From the NCBI GenBank assembly GCA_025996895.1, contig BNTW01000010.1, positions 1 to 50,099 of the forward strand: a stretch of DNA of 50,099 bases. Reading direction: 5' to 3'. A program made the position numbers and the translations under genes. Numbering within the stretch: position 1 is the first letter of the stretch; every line of letters begins with the position of its first letter. The notes beneath the pieces were generated by a model. That model was not told the DNA's origin. It did not search any database and saw nothing but the letters and a program-made list of their open reading frames with translations. Origin of the DNA: Bacteroidia bacterium (GTDB lineage Bacteria > Bacteroidota > Bacteroidia > Bacteroidales > Azobacteroidaceae). Positions 1 through 10,225 of the stretch are shown in pieces.

Positions 1-111
1 GACAAACTAAAATACAAATATGCACCTTACAAAAAGAAAAAATCCGTAGTACACAAAATGACGTTTGAAAAAAATCATCCTGCTGATTTTGTGGATATTA
101 ACTCTGCATAG
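1..111 (+). CDS. C-terminal end of an unrecognised protein (cut by window edge)
   Basis: Frame 1 is open from the window edge to a TAG at 109-111 and gives 36 residues that are very basic at first (runs of Lys and Tyr) and end in ...VDINSA. I do not recognise the family. The next gene in the same frame is a GSCFA protein that lacks its N-terminal part, so this piece may be either the end of a normal upstream gene or part of a deletion junction. Only the sequence to the left would decide. Confidence 0.3.
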   Translation, partial: DKLKYKYAPYKKKKSVVHKMTFEKNHPADFVDINSA

Positions 112-132
112 CTGCAATGTGGGTTAAACAAA

Positions 133-690
133 ATGAATGCCAGCATTCGCGCGACTTCCGATTTCCTGCAACAAGCTGATTTATTGATTATTACCTTCGG
201 AACAGCCACAATCTACCGGCTGTCGGCTTCCGGCGAAGTAGTTTCTAACTGTCACAAATTACCGGCAAAAGAATTCCAAGAAGAACGTTTGACCATATCT
301 CAAATTACTGCTTTGTGGAATGAGCTAATCACAAATTGGCAAAGCGAAAATCCCCGACTAAAAATCCTCTTCACCGTCAGCCCGATACGCCATTGGAAAA
401 ACGGTGCGCATGCCGACCAACTGAACAAAGCCGTTTTATTATTGGCTGTAAATGAGTTAATTCACTCAAACGTTTCGTGTTATTATTTTCCGGCTTACGA
501 AATTCAGTTAGACGATTTGCGCGACTACCGCTTTTATGCCGACGACCTGATTCACCCGAATACACAAGCCATTAACTACATTTGGGAAAAATTCGGTGAA
601 GCGTATTTTGAGAAAAAAACAATCGAATTATGCAGAGAATTGGAGAAAAAACAGCGGGCAGAAAAGCACCGGCCGCTGATAAAATCATGA
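133..690 (+). pseudogene. GSCFA-domain protein, 5'-truncated
   Basis: The 185 residues match the second half of the Bacteroidota GSCFA family, a family of unknown function. Typical segments are present: ITFGTA, NCHKLPA, FTVSPIRH, YFPAYEIQLDDLRDYRFY and a final HRP. The N-terminal half that carries the name-giving GSCFA motif is missing. In frame, a stop lies at 109-111, only seven codons before the first Met, so the missing part is not in the window. From memory the family is about 320 residues, so roughly 130 to 140 are lost. A 23-residue frame (687-758) overlaps the stop by ATGA; I see no family in it. Probably a relic, although the remaining frame is clean. Confidence 0.72.
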
Positions 691-781
691 AGCGGAATAA
701 TTTTTGGCTGCCCAAAGTGGTGTTTCCCGCCATTCTTACATACTTTTTGTCATTGTAATAACTGCCTTCTTTTCCGGCTTT

Positions 782-824
782 TTCCGAAAGAACAGTGCGT
801 GCATTTTGCATGTATCTTTCGGAA
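782..824. repeat. 10-bp perfect hairpin between convergent GSCFA relic and gyrB
   Basis: Arms TTCCGAAAGA (782-791) and TCTTTCGGAA (815-824) are exact inverse complements, and a second short stem, CGTGCA/TGCATG, lies inside. It sits 8 bp past the gyrB stop on the minus strand. Neither strand has a T-run right after the stem, so it does not look like a standard intrinsic terminator. It could still end or protect the gyrB transcript. Confidence 0.5.
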
Positions 825-832
825 GCATCGGT

Positions 833-2806
<1,974 letters not shown>

Positions 2807-2819
2807 TTAAAAAGACTAA

Positions 2820-2850
2820 CAAAGGTACGAAAAAAATCCCGAACGACCAA
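2820..2850 (-). promoter_or_regulatory. gyrB promoter (-7 TACCTTTG, -33 TTG)
   Basis: On the minus strand TACCTTTG (2820-2827) is an exact match to the Bacteroidota -7 box TAnnTTTG. A TTG at 2848-2850 lies 20 bp upstream, at the -33 position. The expected start is around 2815, giving an untranslated leader of about 25 nt before the gyrB ATG. The -33 box ends exactly where recR stops. Confidence 0.75.
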
Positions 2851-3474
2851 TTATAATTTAAATGAATCGCTAAAATTTATTCGATTTAATATCGAACGCC
2901 CTAAGGTGATTTCGTCCGTATATTCGATTTCGTCGCCAATAGAAATGCCCCGCGCAATGATAGATATTTTCACATCGCAACCCGATAATTTCCTGTAAAT
3001 ATAGAAATTAGTCGTGTCGCCTTCCATCGTACTGCTCAACGCCAAAATGATTTCCTTCACTTCGCCGCTTTGAGCGCGTTCCACCAGACTGTCGATTTGT
3101 AGATCGCTTGGGCCGATACCATCCATTGGTGAAATAATTCCACCCAGCACATGATACAAGCCATGAAACTGTCCGGTATTTTCAATGGCCATCACTTCTT
3201 TGATGTTTTCCACCACGCAGACCAGCGCAGTTTCGCGCGACAAATCGCTGCAAATATGACAAACTTCTTCGTCGCAGATGTTGTGGCATACTTTGCAATA
3301 ATTGATTTCGTTGCGCAGGCTGATGATCGACTGTCCAAAATTTTCCACTTCTTCGGGTGTCCGCTTCAGGGAATGCAGCACGAGGCGCAATGCCGTTTTA
3401 CGCCCAATTCCGGGCAACTTCGCAAATTCATTGACTGCGTTTTCCAACAAAGCAGAAGGGTATTTTTGTATCAT
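2851..3474 (-). CDS. recR: Recombination protein RecR
   Basis: RecR works with RecF and RecO to load RecA at single-strand gaps. The 207-residue product has the helix-hairpin-helix PGIGRKTA (21-28), a four-cysteine zinc site at Cys60, Cys63, Cys72 and Cys75, and a TOPRIM domain from about residue 83 (CVVEN, then MDGIGPSDL). Length and order of parts are standard (about 200 residues). It starts with ATG at 3472-3474 and has its own -7 box upstream. It is followed by gyrB after a promoter-bearing gap, so the two need not be co-transcribed. Upstream on the other strand lies an IS110 relic. Confidence 0.95.
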   Translation of the reverse strand: MIQKYPSALLENAVNEFAKLPGIGRKTALRLVLHSLKRTPEEVENFGQSIISLRNEINYCKVCHNICDEEVCHICSDLSRETALVCVVENIKEVMAIENTGQFHGLYHVLGGIISPMDGIGPSDLQIDSLVERAQSGEVKEIILALSSTMEGDTTNFYIYRKLSGCDVKISIIARGISIGDEIEYTDEITLGRSILNRINFSDSFKL

Positions 3475-3494
3475 TTATATTTTTACAATGAGGG

Positions 3495-3502
3495 CAAAGT
3501 TA
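3495..3502 (-). promoter_or_regulatory. recR -7 box (TAACTTTG)
   Basis: TAACTTTG on the minus strand matches TAnnTTTG exactly, 20 bp before the recR ATG. The nearest upstream TTG (3526-3528) is 23 bp away, a little farther than usual. If this promoter is intact, the left border of the IS110 relic must lie to the right of about 3530. Confidence 0.6.
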
Positions 3503-3538
3503 GCATAAAATCTTCAGATTCCACACAAACGCATAAAA

Positions 3539-3565
3539 ATTGGCGGGACAATCAGTCTCGCCAAT
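3539..3565 (+). other. Hairpin upstream of the IS110 transposase relic
   Basis: Arms ATTGGCGGGA (3539-3548) and TCTCGCCAAT (3556-3565) pair over 10 bp with one G-T wobble, around the 7-nt loop CAATCAG. It lies 55 bp before the transposase start. IS110-group elements carry a bridge (seeker) RNA in the non-coding part before the transposase gene, so this could be the remains of one. The available space (about 90 nt) is short for a complete bridge RNA, and the identity is unproven. Confidence 0.35.
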
Positions 3566-3620
3566 CCGTCCAATCGTTTGTTTTCTTATATTTACAGTTG
3601 AAAAATAAAGAAATAAAGAT

Positions 3621-4419
3621 ATGAAAACATCAGGATTAGACGTGCACAAAGATAGTATATTTTGTGCGATTTACGACGGGAAAAGTTATTCAGGGGTAAA
3701 AGAATTTACAACGACGACTGTTTCGATTCGTTCTCTTGGCCAATATTTGAGGTCGGAAAAGGTGAAAAGGGTTGCTATGGAAAGTACCTCCATTCGTTTA
3801 AGCAGTTGCATCAGCTACATTGACTCCAAGAGTTTTATGCAGATAGTGGAGGCGTTAATACGCGGAGAAACCGACCCTGAAGCACTTGTCAGGCTAGTTT
3901 ATGCCAATCGCGAAAACAAGAAATCCGGGAAGTTGGGCGAGTGCCTGACCAGGCAGATGAAAGCCCATCATCGCCTGAAATTGACGACCTGCAAACAGCA
4001 GTTTGATTTGATTGAACAACAAATTGCATTATATCTTTCGGAGATGCAAAAACTTTGCGATACGCATTTTAAGGAAGATATTGACAATCTGACCACCCTG
4101 CCGGGAGTAAGCCTGATATCGGCCATGATTATCATAGCCGAAACAGGAGGAGATATGAGTGCCTTTGAGACGAGCGGAAAATTTACCGGATGGACGGGAC
4201 TGCGTCCAAGAAACGATGAAAGTGCCGGCAAGGAGAAAATCAAGGAAAAAGGCGCTGGTAGCCATTGGAAGAAAAATGTTAGTGATCATCTGGCATGTTT
4301 TAAGCGAAAAAACGCAGTACAATCCAAATCTTGTTCATATTTACGACCCTGTAAAAGTGGAACACAAGATAAAATATCACGAAAGAGAGATTGAAAAGGC
4401 TAAAAAGTTAATAGCCTGA
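3621..4419 (+). pseudogene. IS110-family transposase relic with two internal deletions
   Basis: The N-terminus has the DEDD RuvC-like start (GLDVHK with Asp7, then MEST with Glu54). After Ile58 (near 3795) the product jumps to the helical linker RLSSCISYIDSKSF, skipping the part that should hold the two other acidic residues. The Transposase_20 part follows (LTTLPGVSLISAM, GWTGLRP, NDESAGK with the likely catalytic Ser). Near 4240 a second deletion changes frame: the true C-terminus (KALVAIGRKMLVIIWHVL ... KAKKLIA) continues in the next frame to a TGA at 4417-4419. Intact relatives have around 400 residues or more. With half of the DEDD set missing it cannot act on its own. Confidence 0.9.
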
Positions 4420-4746
4420 CCATATCAGCGTAAAGGCCGGGTATTTTTGTGGTGGCAATTTGTTTGAGCAGTCAAGCAAAAACCCCGTTCGCAAAGTGGC
4501 CAAATGTTACTTGCCCCAGGGGGCATAAGCACACAAACTTGAGTTAATGCCTGTCTGAATGTTCGGATAAGCCAAACTCGAAGGGGAAAATCGCAACTCA
4601 AGGCGATACTTGGAGGTTTTTTTATCGCGCTCTTTGATAGAATTTATAGGGGAAAAGTACGAAATAAATATGCTCGTTCAAAATTCGCGAATAATTTTTA
4701 GTTGCAATTATTTTGAAGTTGTATGCAAAATTTGAAATTTAATTTT
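4420..4746 (+). other. Non-coding tail after the IS110 relic, with long-range inverted repeat
   Basis: About 330 bp without a gene. CTTGAGTT (4538-4545) and AACTCAAG (4595-4602) are exact inverse complements 49 bp apart, and a small TGCCC/GGGCA hairpin lies at 4512-4525. The first 240 bp are less AT-rich than the promoter region that follows, so they may be the non-coding right end of the same element. IS1111-type relatives keep their guide RNA on this side. I see no clear terminal repeat or target-site copy, so the border is not fixed. Confidence 0.35.
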
Positions 4747-4754
4747 TACTTTTG
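4747..4754 (+). promoter_or_regulatory. OPT transporter -7 box (TACTTTTG)
   Basis: TACTTTTG matches TAnnTTTG exactly, 26 bp before the ATG at 4781. No TTG lies at the ideal 19-21 bp spacing. The nearest is at 4719-4721, 25 bp upstream. Confidence 0.55.
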
Positions 4755-4780
4755 TTTGCAAAATAAAAAAGTATATAATA

Positions 4781-6775
4781 ATGAATACGGAAATGGAAAA
4801 GCCGGCAGGATTGCCGGAGAATGCTAATCGTGAATTGAAAGCGGGTGAAAAATACGAGCCGGTGTTGTCGCCATTGAAAAACTATCCCGAAGTTACGCCT
4901 TGGTCGGTGGTTTGGGGCGTCGTCATGGCGATTTTGTTTTCCGCTGCCGCTGCCTATCTGGGATTGAAAGTCGGTCAAGTGTTTGAAGCAGCTATCCCGA
5001 TTGCCATTATTGCCGTAGGCTTGTCAGGTTCGACCAAACGAAAAAACGCTTTGGGCGAAAACGTCATTATTCAATCCATCGGCGCAAGTTCGGGCGTGAT
5101 TGTGGCGGGCGCGATTTTCACATTGCCGGCAATTTACATTCTGCAATCCAAATATCCCGAAATGGCGGTCAATTTCTGGCAGGTATTCATGAGTTCGGCT
5201 TTGGGCGGACTGCTGGGCATTCTTTTCCAGATACCGTTTCGCAAATATTTTGTTTCGGACATGCACGGAAAATATCCTTTCCCCGAAGCGACTGCGACCA
5301 CCCAAGTGCTGATTTCGGGCGAAGAAGGCGGAAGCCAAGCCAAACCGTTGATTATAGCTGGATTAATCGGCGGATTGTATGATTTCATAGCTGCTACTTT
5401 CGGGTGGTGGAACGAAGTGATTTCGTCACGGATTGTTCCCGCCGGGGAAATGCTGGCCGAAAAAGTCAAATTGGTTTTCAAAGTCAATTCGGGCGCGGCT
5501 ATTTTGGGTTTGGGTTATATCGTCGGACTGAAATATGCAACGATTATTTGTGCAGGCTCTTTTCTGGTATGGTTTCTTATTGTTCCGATTATCAACGGAA
5601 TATGGAGTACGGATGTGCTGAATTTGTGGAATCCGAATATTATGGACGCGGTCGGCGCAATGTCGCCCGAAACGATTTTTAAGGAATATGCGCGTTCTAT
5701 CGGTATCGGCGGGATTGCGATGGCCGGTATTATCGGCATCATCAAATCTTGGGGCGTGATTAAGAGCGCGGTCGGCTTGGCTGGAAAAGAATTGAAAGGC
5801 AAAGGCGATGCGGTTGAAAAAGAAATAATCCGCACACAGCGCGATTTATCCATGAAATTTATCTCCATTGCAAGTATTTCCGTTTTGGTTTTGATTTTGG
5901 CTTTCTTCTATTTCGGAATTATTCATAACATCATTTTCGCGCTGGTTGGCTGGCTGCTGGTAACCATTATCGCCTTTTTATTTACGACTGTGGCTGCCAA
6001 TGCGATTGCGATTGTCGGCACTAATCCGGTTTCGGGAATGACACTGATGACTTTAATTCTGGCATCGGTCGTGCTGGTTGCTGTCGGACTGAAAGGCACA
6101 TCAGGCATGCTGGCGGCTTTGATTATGGGCGGCGTGGTTTGTACGGCATTGTCTATGGCCGGCGGCTTTATCACCGACCTGAAGATCGGTTATTGGCTGG
6201 GAACAACGCCAAAAAAACAGGAAAGTTGGAAATTTCTCGGTGCGTTGGTTTCGGCTGCAACTGTTGCGGGTGTGATTATGATTTTGAACAAGACTTACGG
6301 TTTTACCGGCGACAACGCTTTGGTCGCACCTCAAGCCAATGCAATGGCAGCGGTGATTGATCCATTGATGTCGGGAACAGGGGCACCCTGGCTGTTGTAC
6401 GGCATTGGTGCGGTGTTGGCAATTATCCTCACTTTTTTGAAAATTCCGGCATTGGCTTTTGCGCTGGGTATGTTTATTCCACTCGAATTGAATGTTCCGC
6501 TGTTGATTGGCGGTGCAGTCGCTTCATTTGTCAGCTCGCGTTCCAAAGATGCCGCATTGAACAAAGCGCGTTTAGACAAAGGCACTTTGCTGGCTTCGGG
6601 ATTTATTGCCGGCGGCGCATTGATGGGTGTCGTGAGCGTTGCATTGAAATTTACGGGTGTAGAATTAGCGAACGAAACTTGGTTGGAAACCATCGGCTCA
6701 CAATGGGTGGCATTGGTTGTTTATATTGCCCTGATAGGTTATTTGATTTGGGACAGCATGCGGGTAAAGAAATAA
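4781..6775 (+). CDS. OPT-family oligopeptide transporter
   Basis: Integral inner-membrane transporter of the OPT superfamily, which imports small peptides or metal chelates in symport with protons. The 664 residues contain about 14 to 16 hydrophobic segments. The first is preceded by EVTPWSVVWGVVMA, and an early cytoplasmic stretch has GKYPFPEATAT, a typical OPT signature. The gene begins at ATG 4781 after a Bacteroidota -7 box. It ends 1 bp before the stop of lysC on the other strand. Substrate cannot be told from sequence. It stands alone, with no binding protein or ATPase nearby, as expected for this carrier type. Confidence 0.9.
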   Translation: MNTEMEKPAGLPENANRELKAGEKYEPVLSPLKNYPEVTPWSVVWGVVMAILFSAAAAYLGLKVGQVFEAAIPIAIIAVGLSGSTKRKNALGENVIIQSIGASSGVIVAGAIFTLPAIYILQSKYPEMAVNFWQVFMSSALGGLLGILFQIPFRKYFVSDMHGKYPFPEATATTQVLISGEEGGSQAKPLIIAGLIGGLYDFIAATFGWWNEVISSRIVPAGEMLAEKVKLVFKVNSGAAILGLGYIVGLKYATIICAGSFLVWFLIVPIINGIWSTDVLNLWNPNIMDAVGAMSPETIFKEYARSIGIGGIAMAGIIGIIKSWGVIKSAVGLAGKELKGKGDAVEKEIIRTQRDLSMKFISIASISVLVLILAFFYFGIIHNIIFALVGWLLVTIIAFLFTTVAANAIAIVGTNPVSGMTLMTLILASVVLVAVGLKGTSGMLAALIMGGVVCTALSMAGGFITDLKIGYWLGTTPKKQESWKFLGALVSAATVAGVIMILNKTYGFTGDNALVAPQANAMAAVIDPLMSGTGAPWLLYGIGAVLAIILTFLKIPALAFALGMFIPLELNVPLLIGGAVASFVSSRSKDAALNKARLDKGTLLASGFIAGGALMGVVSVALKFTGVELANETWLETIGSQWVALVVYIALIGYLIWDSMRVKK

Positions 6776-6776
6776 T

Positions 6777-8090
6777 CTACCCGAATAAATTGTCGCTCAA
6801 CGCTTGAAGTGCTTTCTTTTTATCGGCGGTTTTAATCAGAAATGAAATGTTATAATTACTGCCACCGTAAGAAATCATGCGTACTTGAACGTCTTTCAGG
6901 GCATTGACCACCTTGGATTCAAAACCGACATTTTCCCACGCCAAGTCACCGACCACACAGATAATCGTCATATCGGTATCGACAGTTACTGTGCCGTACT
7001 TTTTTAAATCATTCAAGATGTCGGAAATGTATTTTTCCTTATCAATCGTTACGGAAACGCCGACTTCCGAAGTTACGACCATGTCGATAGGCGTTTGGTA
7101 ACTTTCAAAAATCTCGAAAACTTTCCGTAAAAAACCGTGCGCCAGCAACATACGCCCCGATTTGATACGGATTGCCGTAATGTCGTCTTTCGCCGCAATA
7201 GCTTTGATTTTGCCTTTTTCTATCTGATTGGAAATGAGTGTGCCCGGTGCGTAGGGCTGCAACGTATTCAGCAATCGCACCGGAATATTGTTTAATTTCG
7301 CCGGAAGAATGCAGGTCGGATGCAAGATTTTCGCACCGAAATACGCCAATTCGGCCGCTTCTTCAAACTGCAACTGTCGTACCGGCGAGGTATTTTCCAC
7401 ATAATTCGGGTCATTGTTTTGCATAACATCAATATCCGTCCAAATCTGAATTTCTTCCGCATTAATCGCCGCCCCAATTAAGGCCGCACTAAAATCGTTA
7501 CCTCCGCGTTCCAGATTATCGATTTCTCCGTAAGCATTCCGGCAGATATAACCCTGTGTAACATAAATCGTTGCATCGGGATACAATTCTAATTGTTTCG
7601 CTAATTTTTCCTTGATATATACCGGGTCAGGCTCGGAATTTTTGTCGGTACGCATAAATTCCAATGCCGAAATCAAGGTCGCATTGACGCCTTTTTCCTT
7701 TAAAAGAAAATACATCAGCGAAGAAGAAAGCAATTCGCCCTGCGCCAAAATCACCCGCTCTTCAAAAACCGTAAAAAGGTCTTTGGTGTAAGAACGAATA
7801 TCTTCAAACGAGTCGGAAATCAATGTTTCCGCCTCTTTGCGGTATTCGTCCGCCGTATAAATTTCGGCAATCAGCCTCCGATAGCGGTCTTCCAGTTGAT
7901 TAATCACTTCATTCGCCCCGTCCGGATTTTTCTTGTACAAATAATCGGAGATTTCTATCAAAGTCCGGGTCATGCCCGAAAAAGCCGAGAACACCCCGAT
8001 TTTTTTTTCGCCGTTGTCAATCAAACGTGCCACTTCCTTCATTTTGGAAGCCGAATTAAGGGCTGAACCGCCAAACTTTAATACTTTCAT
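6777..8090 (-). CDS. lysC: Aspartate kinase
   Basis: Phosphorylates aspartate in the first step toward lysine, diaminopimelate, threonine and methionine. The product starts KVLKFGGSAL, the usual kinase start, and has GQGELLSSSLM-like and RGGNDFSAALIGAA catalytic stretches. Two ACT domains follow (from about residue 300), which usually sense end-product amino acids. I chose ATG 8088-8090 (437 residues): the frame stays open to 8123, but a complete promoter overlaps that extension. It lies after ftsE on the same strand but can start from its own promoter inside the ftsE end. It is a stand-alone kinase, not fused to homoserine dehydrogenase. Confidence 0.92.
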   Translation of the reverse strand: MKVLKFGGSALNSASKMKEVARLIDNGEKKIGVFSAFSGMTRTLIEISDYLYKKNPDGANEVINQLEDRYRRLIAEIYTADEYRKEAETLISDSFEDIRSYTKDLFTVFEERVILAQGELLSSSLMYFLLKEKGVNATLISALEFMRTDKNSEPDPVYIKEKLAKQLELYPDATIYVTQGYICRNAYGEIDNLERGGNDFSAALIGAAINAEEIQIWTDIDVMQNNDPNYVENTSPVRQLQFEEAAELAYFGAKILHPTCILPAKLNNIPVRLLNTLQPYAPGTLISNQIEKGKIKAIAAKDDITAIRIKSGRMLLAHGFLRKVFEIFESYQTPIDMVVTSEVGVSVTIDKEKYISDILNDLKKYGTVTVDTDMTIICVVGDLAWENVGFESKVVNALKDVQVRMISYGGSNYNISFLIKTADKKKALQALSDNLFG

Positions 8091-8120
8091 TTTGATATAG
8101 TGTTTATCCGTTAGCAAGGA

Positions 8121-8151
8121 CAAAGATACAAATTTTATAATTCACAATCAA
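8121..8151 (-). promoter_or_regulatory. lysC promoter inside the 3' end of ftsE
   Basis: TATCTTTG (8121-8128, minus strand) matches TAnnTTTG exactly, and a TTG (8149-8151) lies 20 bp upstream. The box straddles the ftsE stop region. Predicted start is near 8115, about 25 nt before the lysC ATG. This decides the lysC start codon in favour of 8090. Confidence 0.7.
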
Positions 8152-8809
8152 TAAGTCGTCCGTTTTCACATTTTTTGACCTTCGCGGGAAAATTCTGCAC
8201 TAATTGATAATTGTGTGTCGTCATAATCACCGCCGTTCCGCTGTCGCAAATATCGTGAAGCAATTGCACAATTTTACTGCCGGATTCCGAATCCAGATTG
8301 CCGGTAGGCTCATCAGCCAGAATGATTTCCGGCGAATTGAGCAAAGCCCGTGCAATCACAATGCGCTGTTGTTCCCCGCCCGACAACTCGTGCGGCAGCT
8401 TGTAGCCTTTGTTCTGCATGCCCACTTGTGTGAGTACGTCTTTAATTCGCTCATTGATAGTTTCTTTGCTTTTCCAGCCGGTCGCCCGCAACACAAATTC
8501 GAGATTTCGATTAACGGAACGATCGGTCAGCAGTTGGAAATCCTGAAAGACGATACCCACTTTCCGGCGCAACAGCGGGATTTGCTTTTTTTTTATCTTC
8601 CGCAAATCATAATCGAAAATCAACGCTTCGCCCTTATCTATCGGCCGTTCGCAATAAAGCGTTTTCAGTAGCGTACTTTTTCCCGAGCCAACTTTCCCAA
8701 TCACATACAGAAATTCGCCCTTCCGCTGTTCAAACGTTACGTCCTGAAGGATGATATTTTCTTCAAGACTTAACTCAACATCTTGATAATGAATTAAAAC
8801 GTCTTCCAT
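8135..8809 (-). CDS. ftsE: Cell-division ABC transporter ATP-binding protein FtsE
   Basis: ATPase of the FtsEX complex, which couples the divisome to peptidoglycan hydrolases through EnvC-type activators. The 224-residue product has Walker [10 protein letters not shown] (38-46), the signature LSGGEQQR (141-148), Walker [13 protein letters not shown] (161-172) and a switch His in MTTHN. Close spacing and size match FtsE rather than LolD, although LolD-type ATPases are similar. ftsX is not in the window, but an EnvC-like gene is found at 36580-37809. It follows hisIE by 11 bp, so it is likely in the same transcript as the his genes. Confidence 0.85.
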   Translation of the reverse strand: MEDVLIHYQDVELSLEENIILQDVTFEQRKGEFLYVIGKVGSGKSTLLKTLYCERPIDKGEALIFDYDLRKIKKKQIPLLRRKVGIVFQDFQLLTDRSVNRNLEFVLRATGWKSKETINERIKDVLTQVGMQNKGYKLPHELSGGEQQRIVIARALLNSPEIILADEPTGNLDSESGSKIVQLLHDICDSGTAVIMTTHNYQLVQNFPAKVKKCENGRLIDCEL

Positions 8810-8820
8810 ATTCTCTATTT

Positions 8821-9414
8821 TTATTTGTGTCTGTGTTTCAGCTCGTTCGCCAAGTCTTCAATTCGATAGCCTTTATACGTCAGCAGGACAATCAGGTGAT
8901 AGAGCAAATCCGAGCCTTCATACAACAGCCGTTCGTCGTTGCCGTCCATCGCCTCTATAACGGTTTCCACAGCTTCCTCGCCCACTTTTTGCGCCATTCG
9001 CCCAATGCCTTTGTTAAACAATGAAGTCGTGTAAGATCCTTCGGGCATTTCCTGCCTGCGGCGAATAATAAAATCCTGCAATTGTTTCAGGAACATAATA
9101 TCTTCCTGGTTTTTCTCGCCGAAACAAGTATCCGTGCCTGTATGGCACACCGGTCCCAACGGATTGACTTTAATCAACAACGTGTCGCGGTCGCAATCTT
9201 CCGCAATGGAAACCACCTGCAAGAAATTTCCGCTTTCTTCGCCTTTTGTCCATAACCGGTTTTTGGTACGACTGAAAAACGTAACTTTTCCCGTTTCGCG
9301 CGTTTTTGCCAACGCTTCGGCATTCATAAAACCCAACATCAGCACTTTACTCGTCCGGTCGTCCTGTATGATAGCGGGCAGCAAACCACCCATTTTGTCA
9401 AAATCCAAATTCAT
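8821..9414 (-). CDS. hisIE: Bifunctional phosphoribosyl-AMP cyclohydrolase / phosphoribosyl-ATP pyrophosphatase
   Basis: Carries out steps 2 and 3 of histidine synthesis: it removes pyrophosphate from PR-ATP and then opens the ring of PR-AMP. The N-terminal HisI part (1-105) has the metal and zinc sites in AEDCDRDT and PVCHTGTDTC. The C-terminal HisE part (about 108-197) has the helical motif VGEEAVETVIEA and EGSDLLYHL. The order and 197-residue length are normal for the fused enzyme. It follows hisF with a 3-bp gap. Confidence 0.95.
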   Translation of the reverse strand: MNLDFDKMGGLLPAIIQDDRTSKVLMLGFMNAEALAKTRETGKVTFFSRTKNRLWTKGEESGNFLQVVSIAEDCDRDTLLIKVNPLGPVCHTGTDTCFGEKNQEDIMFLKQLQDFIIRRRQEMPEGSYTTSLFNKGIGRMAQKVGEEAVETVIEAMDGNDERLLYEGSDLLYHLIVLLTYKGYRIEDLANELKHRHK

Positions 9415-9417
9415 ATT

Positions 9418-10224
9418 CTAATTCAAGTTATCAATTCGTATGTTTATATTTTCTTTTTTCAAATAATGTTTCAACTCCGTTATCGAGATTTCCCCGAAAT
9501 GGAAAACGCTCGCTGCCAACGCCGCGTCGGCTTTTCCTTTGGTGAAAACGTCCTTAAAATGTTCTTTTGTGCCCGCCCCGCCGGAAGCAATCACCGGAAT
9601 GCTTAATAATCCAGACAAAACGGCTAATGCTTCATTTGCATATCCGGTTTTGACTCCGTCGTGCGCCATCGAGGTAAAAAGAATTTCGCCCGCTCCCCGA
9701 TTTTCGGCTTCCTTTGCCCAATCAAACAAATTTTTATTGGTCGGGATACGTCCGCCGTTTAAGTAGCATATCCACTGCTCTTGCAGGGGATTGCGGGTCA
9801 AGCCCGCAATGACAGACTGTTGTTCAGGTTTTGCGTCGATTGCCACCACGCAGACTTGCGATCCGAAATGGTTGGCGATTTCTTCAATTAATTGCGGATC
9901 GCGGATTGCTGCCGAATTGACGGAAACTTTATCAGCACCTGCATTCAATAATTGTTCAACATCGTGCAACTCGTTAATGCCTCCGCCCACCGTAAAAGGA
10001 ATATTCAGTTGTGAAGCCACCCGCCGGACTAAATCCAAAAACGTTTTCCGGCCTTCGTGCGAAGCCGTAATATCTAAATAAACCAATTCGTCTGCGCCCT
10101 GTAGGCTATATTGCTTACCAAGTTCAACCGGATCGCCCGCGTCGCGGAAATCGACAAAATGAACGCCTTTGACGGTTGTGCCGTTTTTTACGTCCAGACA
10201 GGGTATAATACGTTTTGCGAGCAT
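9418..10224 (-). CDS. hisF: Imidazole glycerol phosphate synthase, cyclase subunit HisF, with repeat-derived insertion
   Basis: The cyclase half of IGP synthase, a (beta-alpha)8 barrel that uses ammonia from HisH. Catalytic Asp11 and Asp130 are in place, as are FTVGGGI (77-83) and IASGGAG near the end. Between AIDA (128-131) and the conserved W151 ICYLNGGR there are about 19 residues, where relatives I recall have about 6. The extra part contains VIAGLTRNP (137-145), encoded by a palindromic repeat at 9786-9813. The frame is kept and all other motifs are intact, so the enzyme is probably active. It lies 1 bp after hisA and 3 bp before hisIE. Confidence 0.93.
   Translation of the reverse strand: MLAKRIIPCLDVKNGTTVKGVHFVDFRDAGDPVELGKQYSLQGADELVYLDITASHEGRKTFLDLVRRVASQLNIPFTVGGGINELHDVEQLLNAGADKVSVNSAAIRDPQLIEEIANHFGSQVCVVAIDAKPEQQSVIAGLTRNPLQEQWICYLNGGRIPTNKNLFDWAKEAENRGAGEILFTSMAHDGVKTGYANEALAVLSGLLSIPVIASGGAGTKEHFKDVFTKGKADAALAASVFHFGEISITELKHYLKKENINIRIDNLN
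9786..9813 (-). repeat. Palindromic repeat type A, copy in hisF
   Basis: Stem arms TTGCGGG and CCCGCAA around the loop CTTGA (read on the minus strand), preceded by GTCA and followed by TCCCC. All 28 bp are identical to the copy at 33035-33062, more than 23 kb away and on the other strand. Here it is read in the frame that gives VIAGLTRNP, without stop. Confidence 0.85.
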
Positions 10225-10225
10225 A

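Noticed and set aside
687..758. 23-codon frame with ATGA overlap to the GSCFA stop
   Set aside because: The overlap is suggestive but the peptide is too short and ends without any known feature. It could be the cut start of a lost gene.
572..811. 79-residue open frame on the minus strand
   Set aside because: It overlaps the end of the GSCFA gene and the gyrB-side hairpin, has no family features and no start signal.
3151..3624. 157-residue plus-strand frame antisense to recR
   Set aside because: It is a shadow of the highly conserved recR frame; the product has no family features and runs into the IS110 start.
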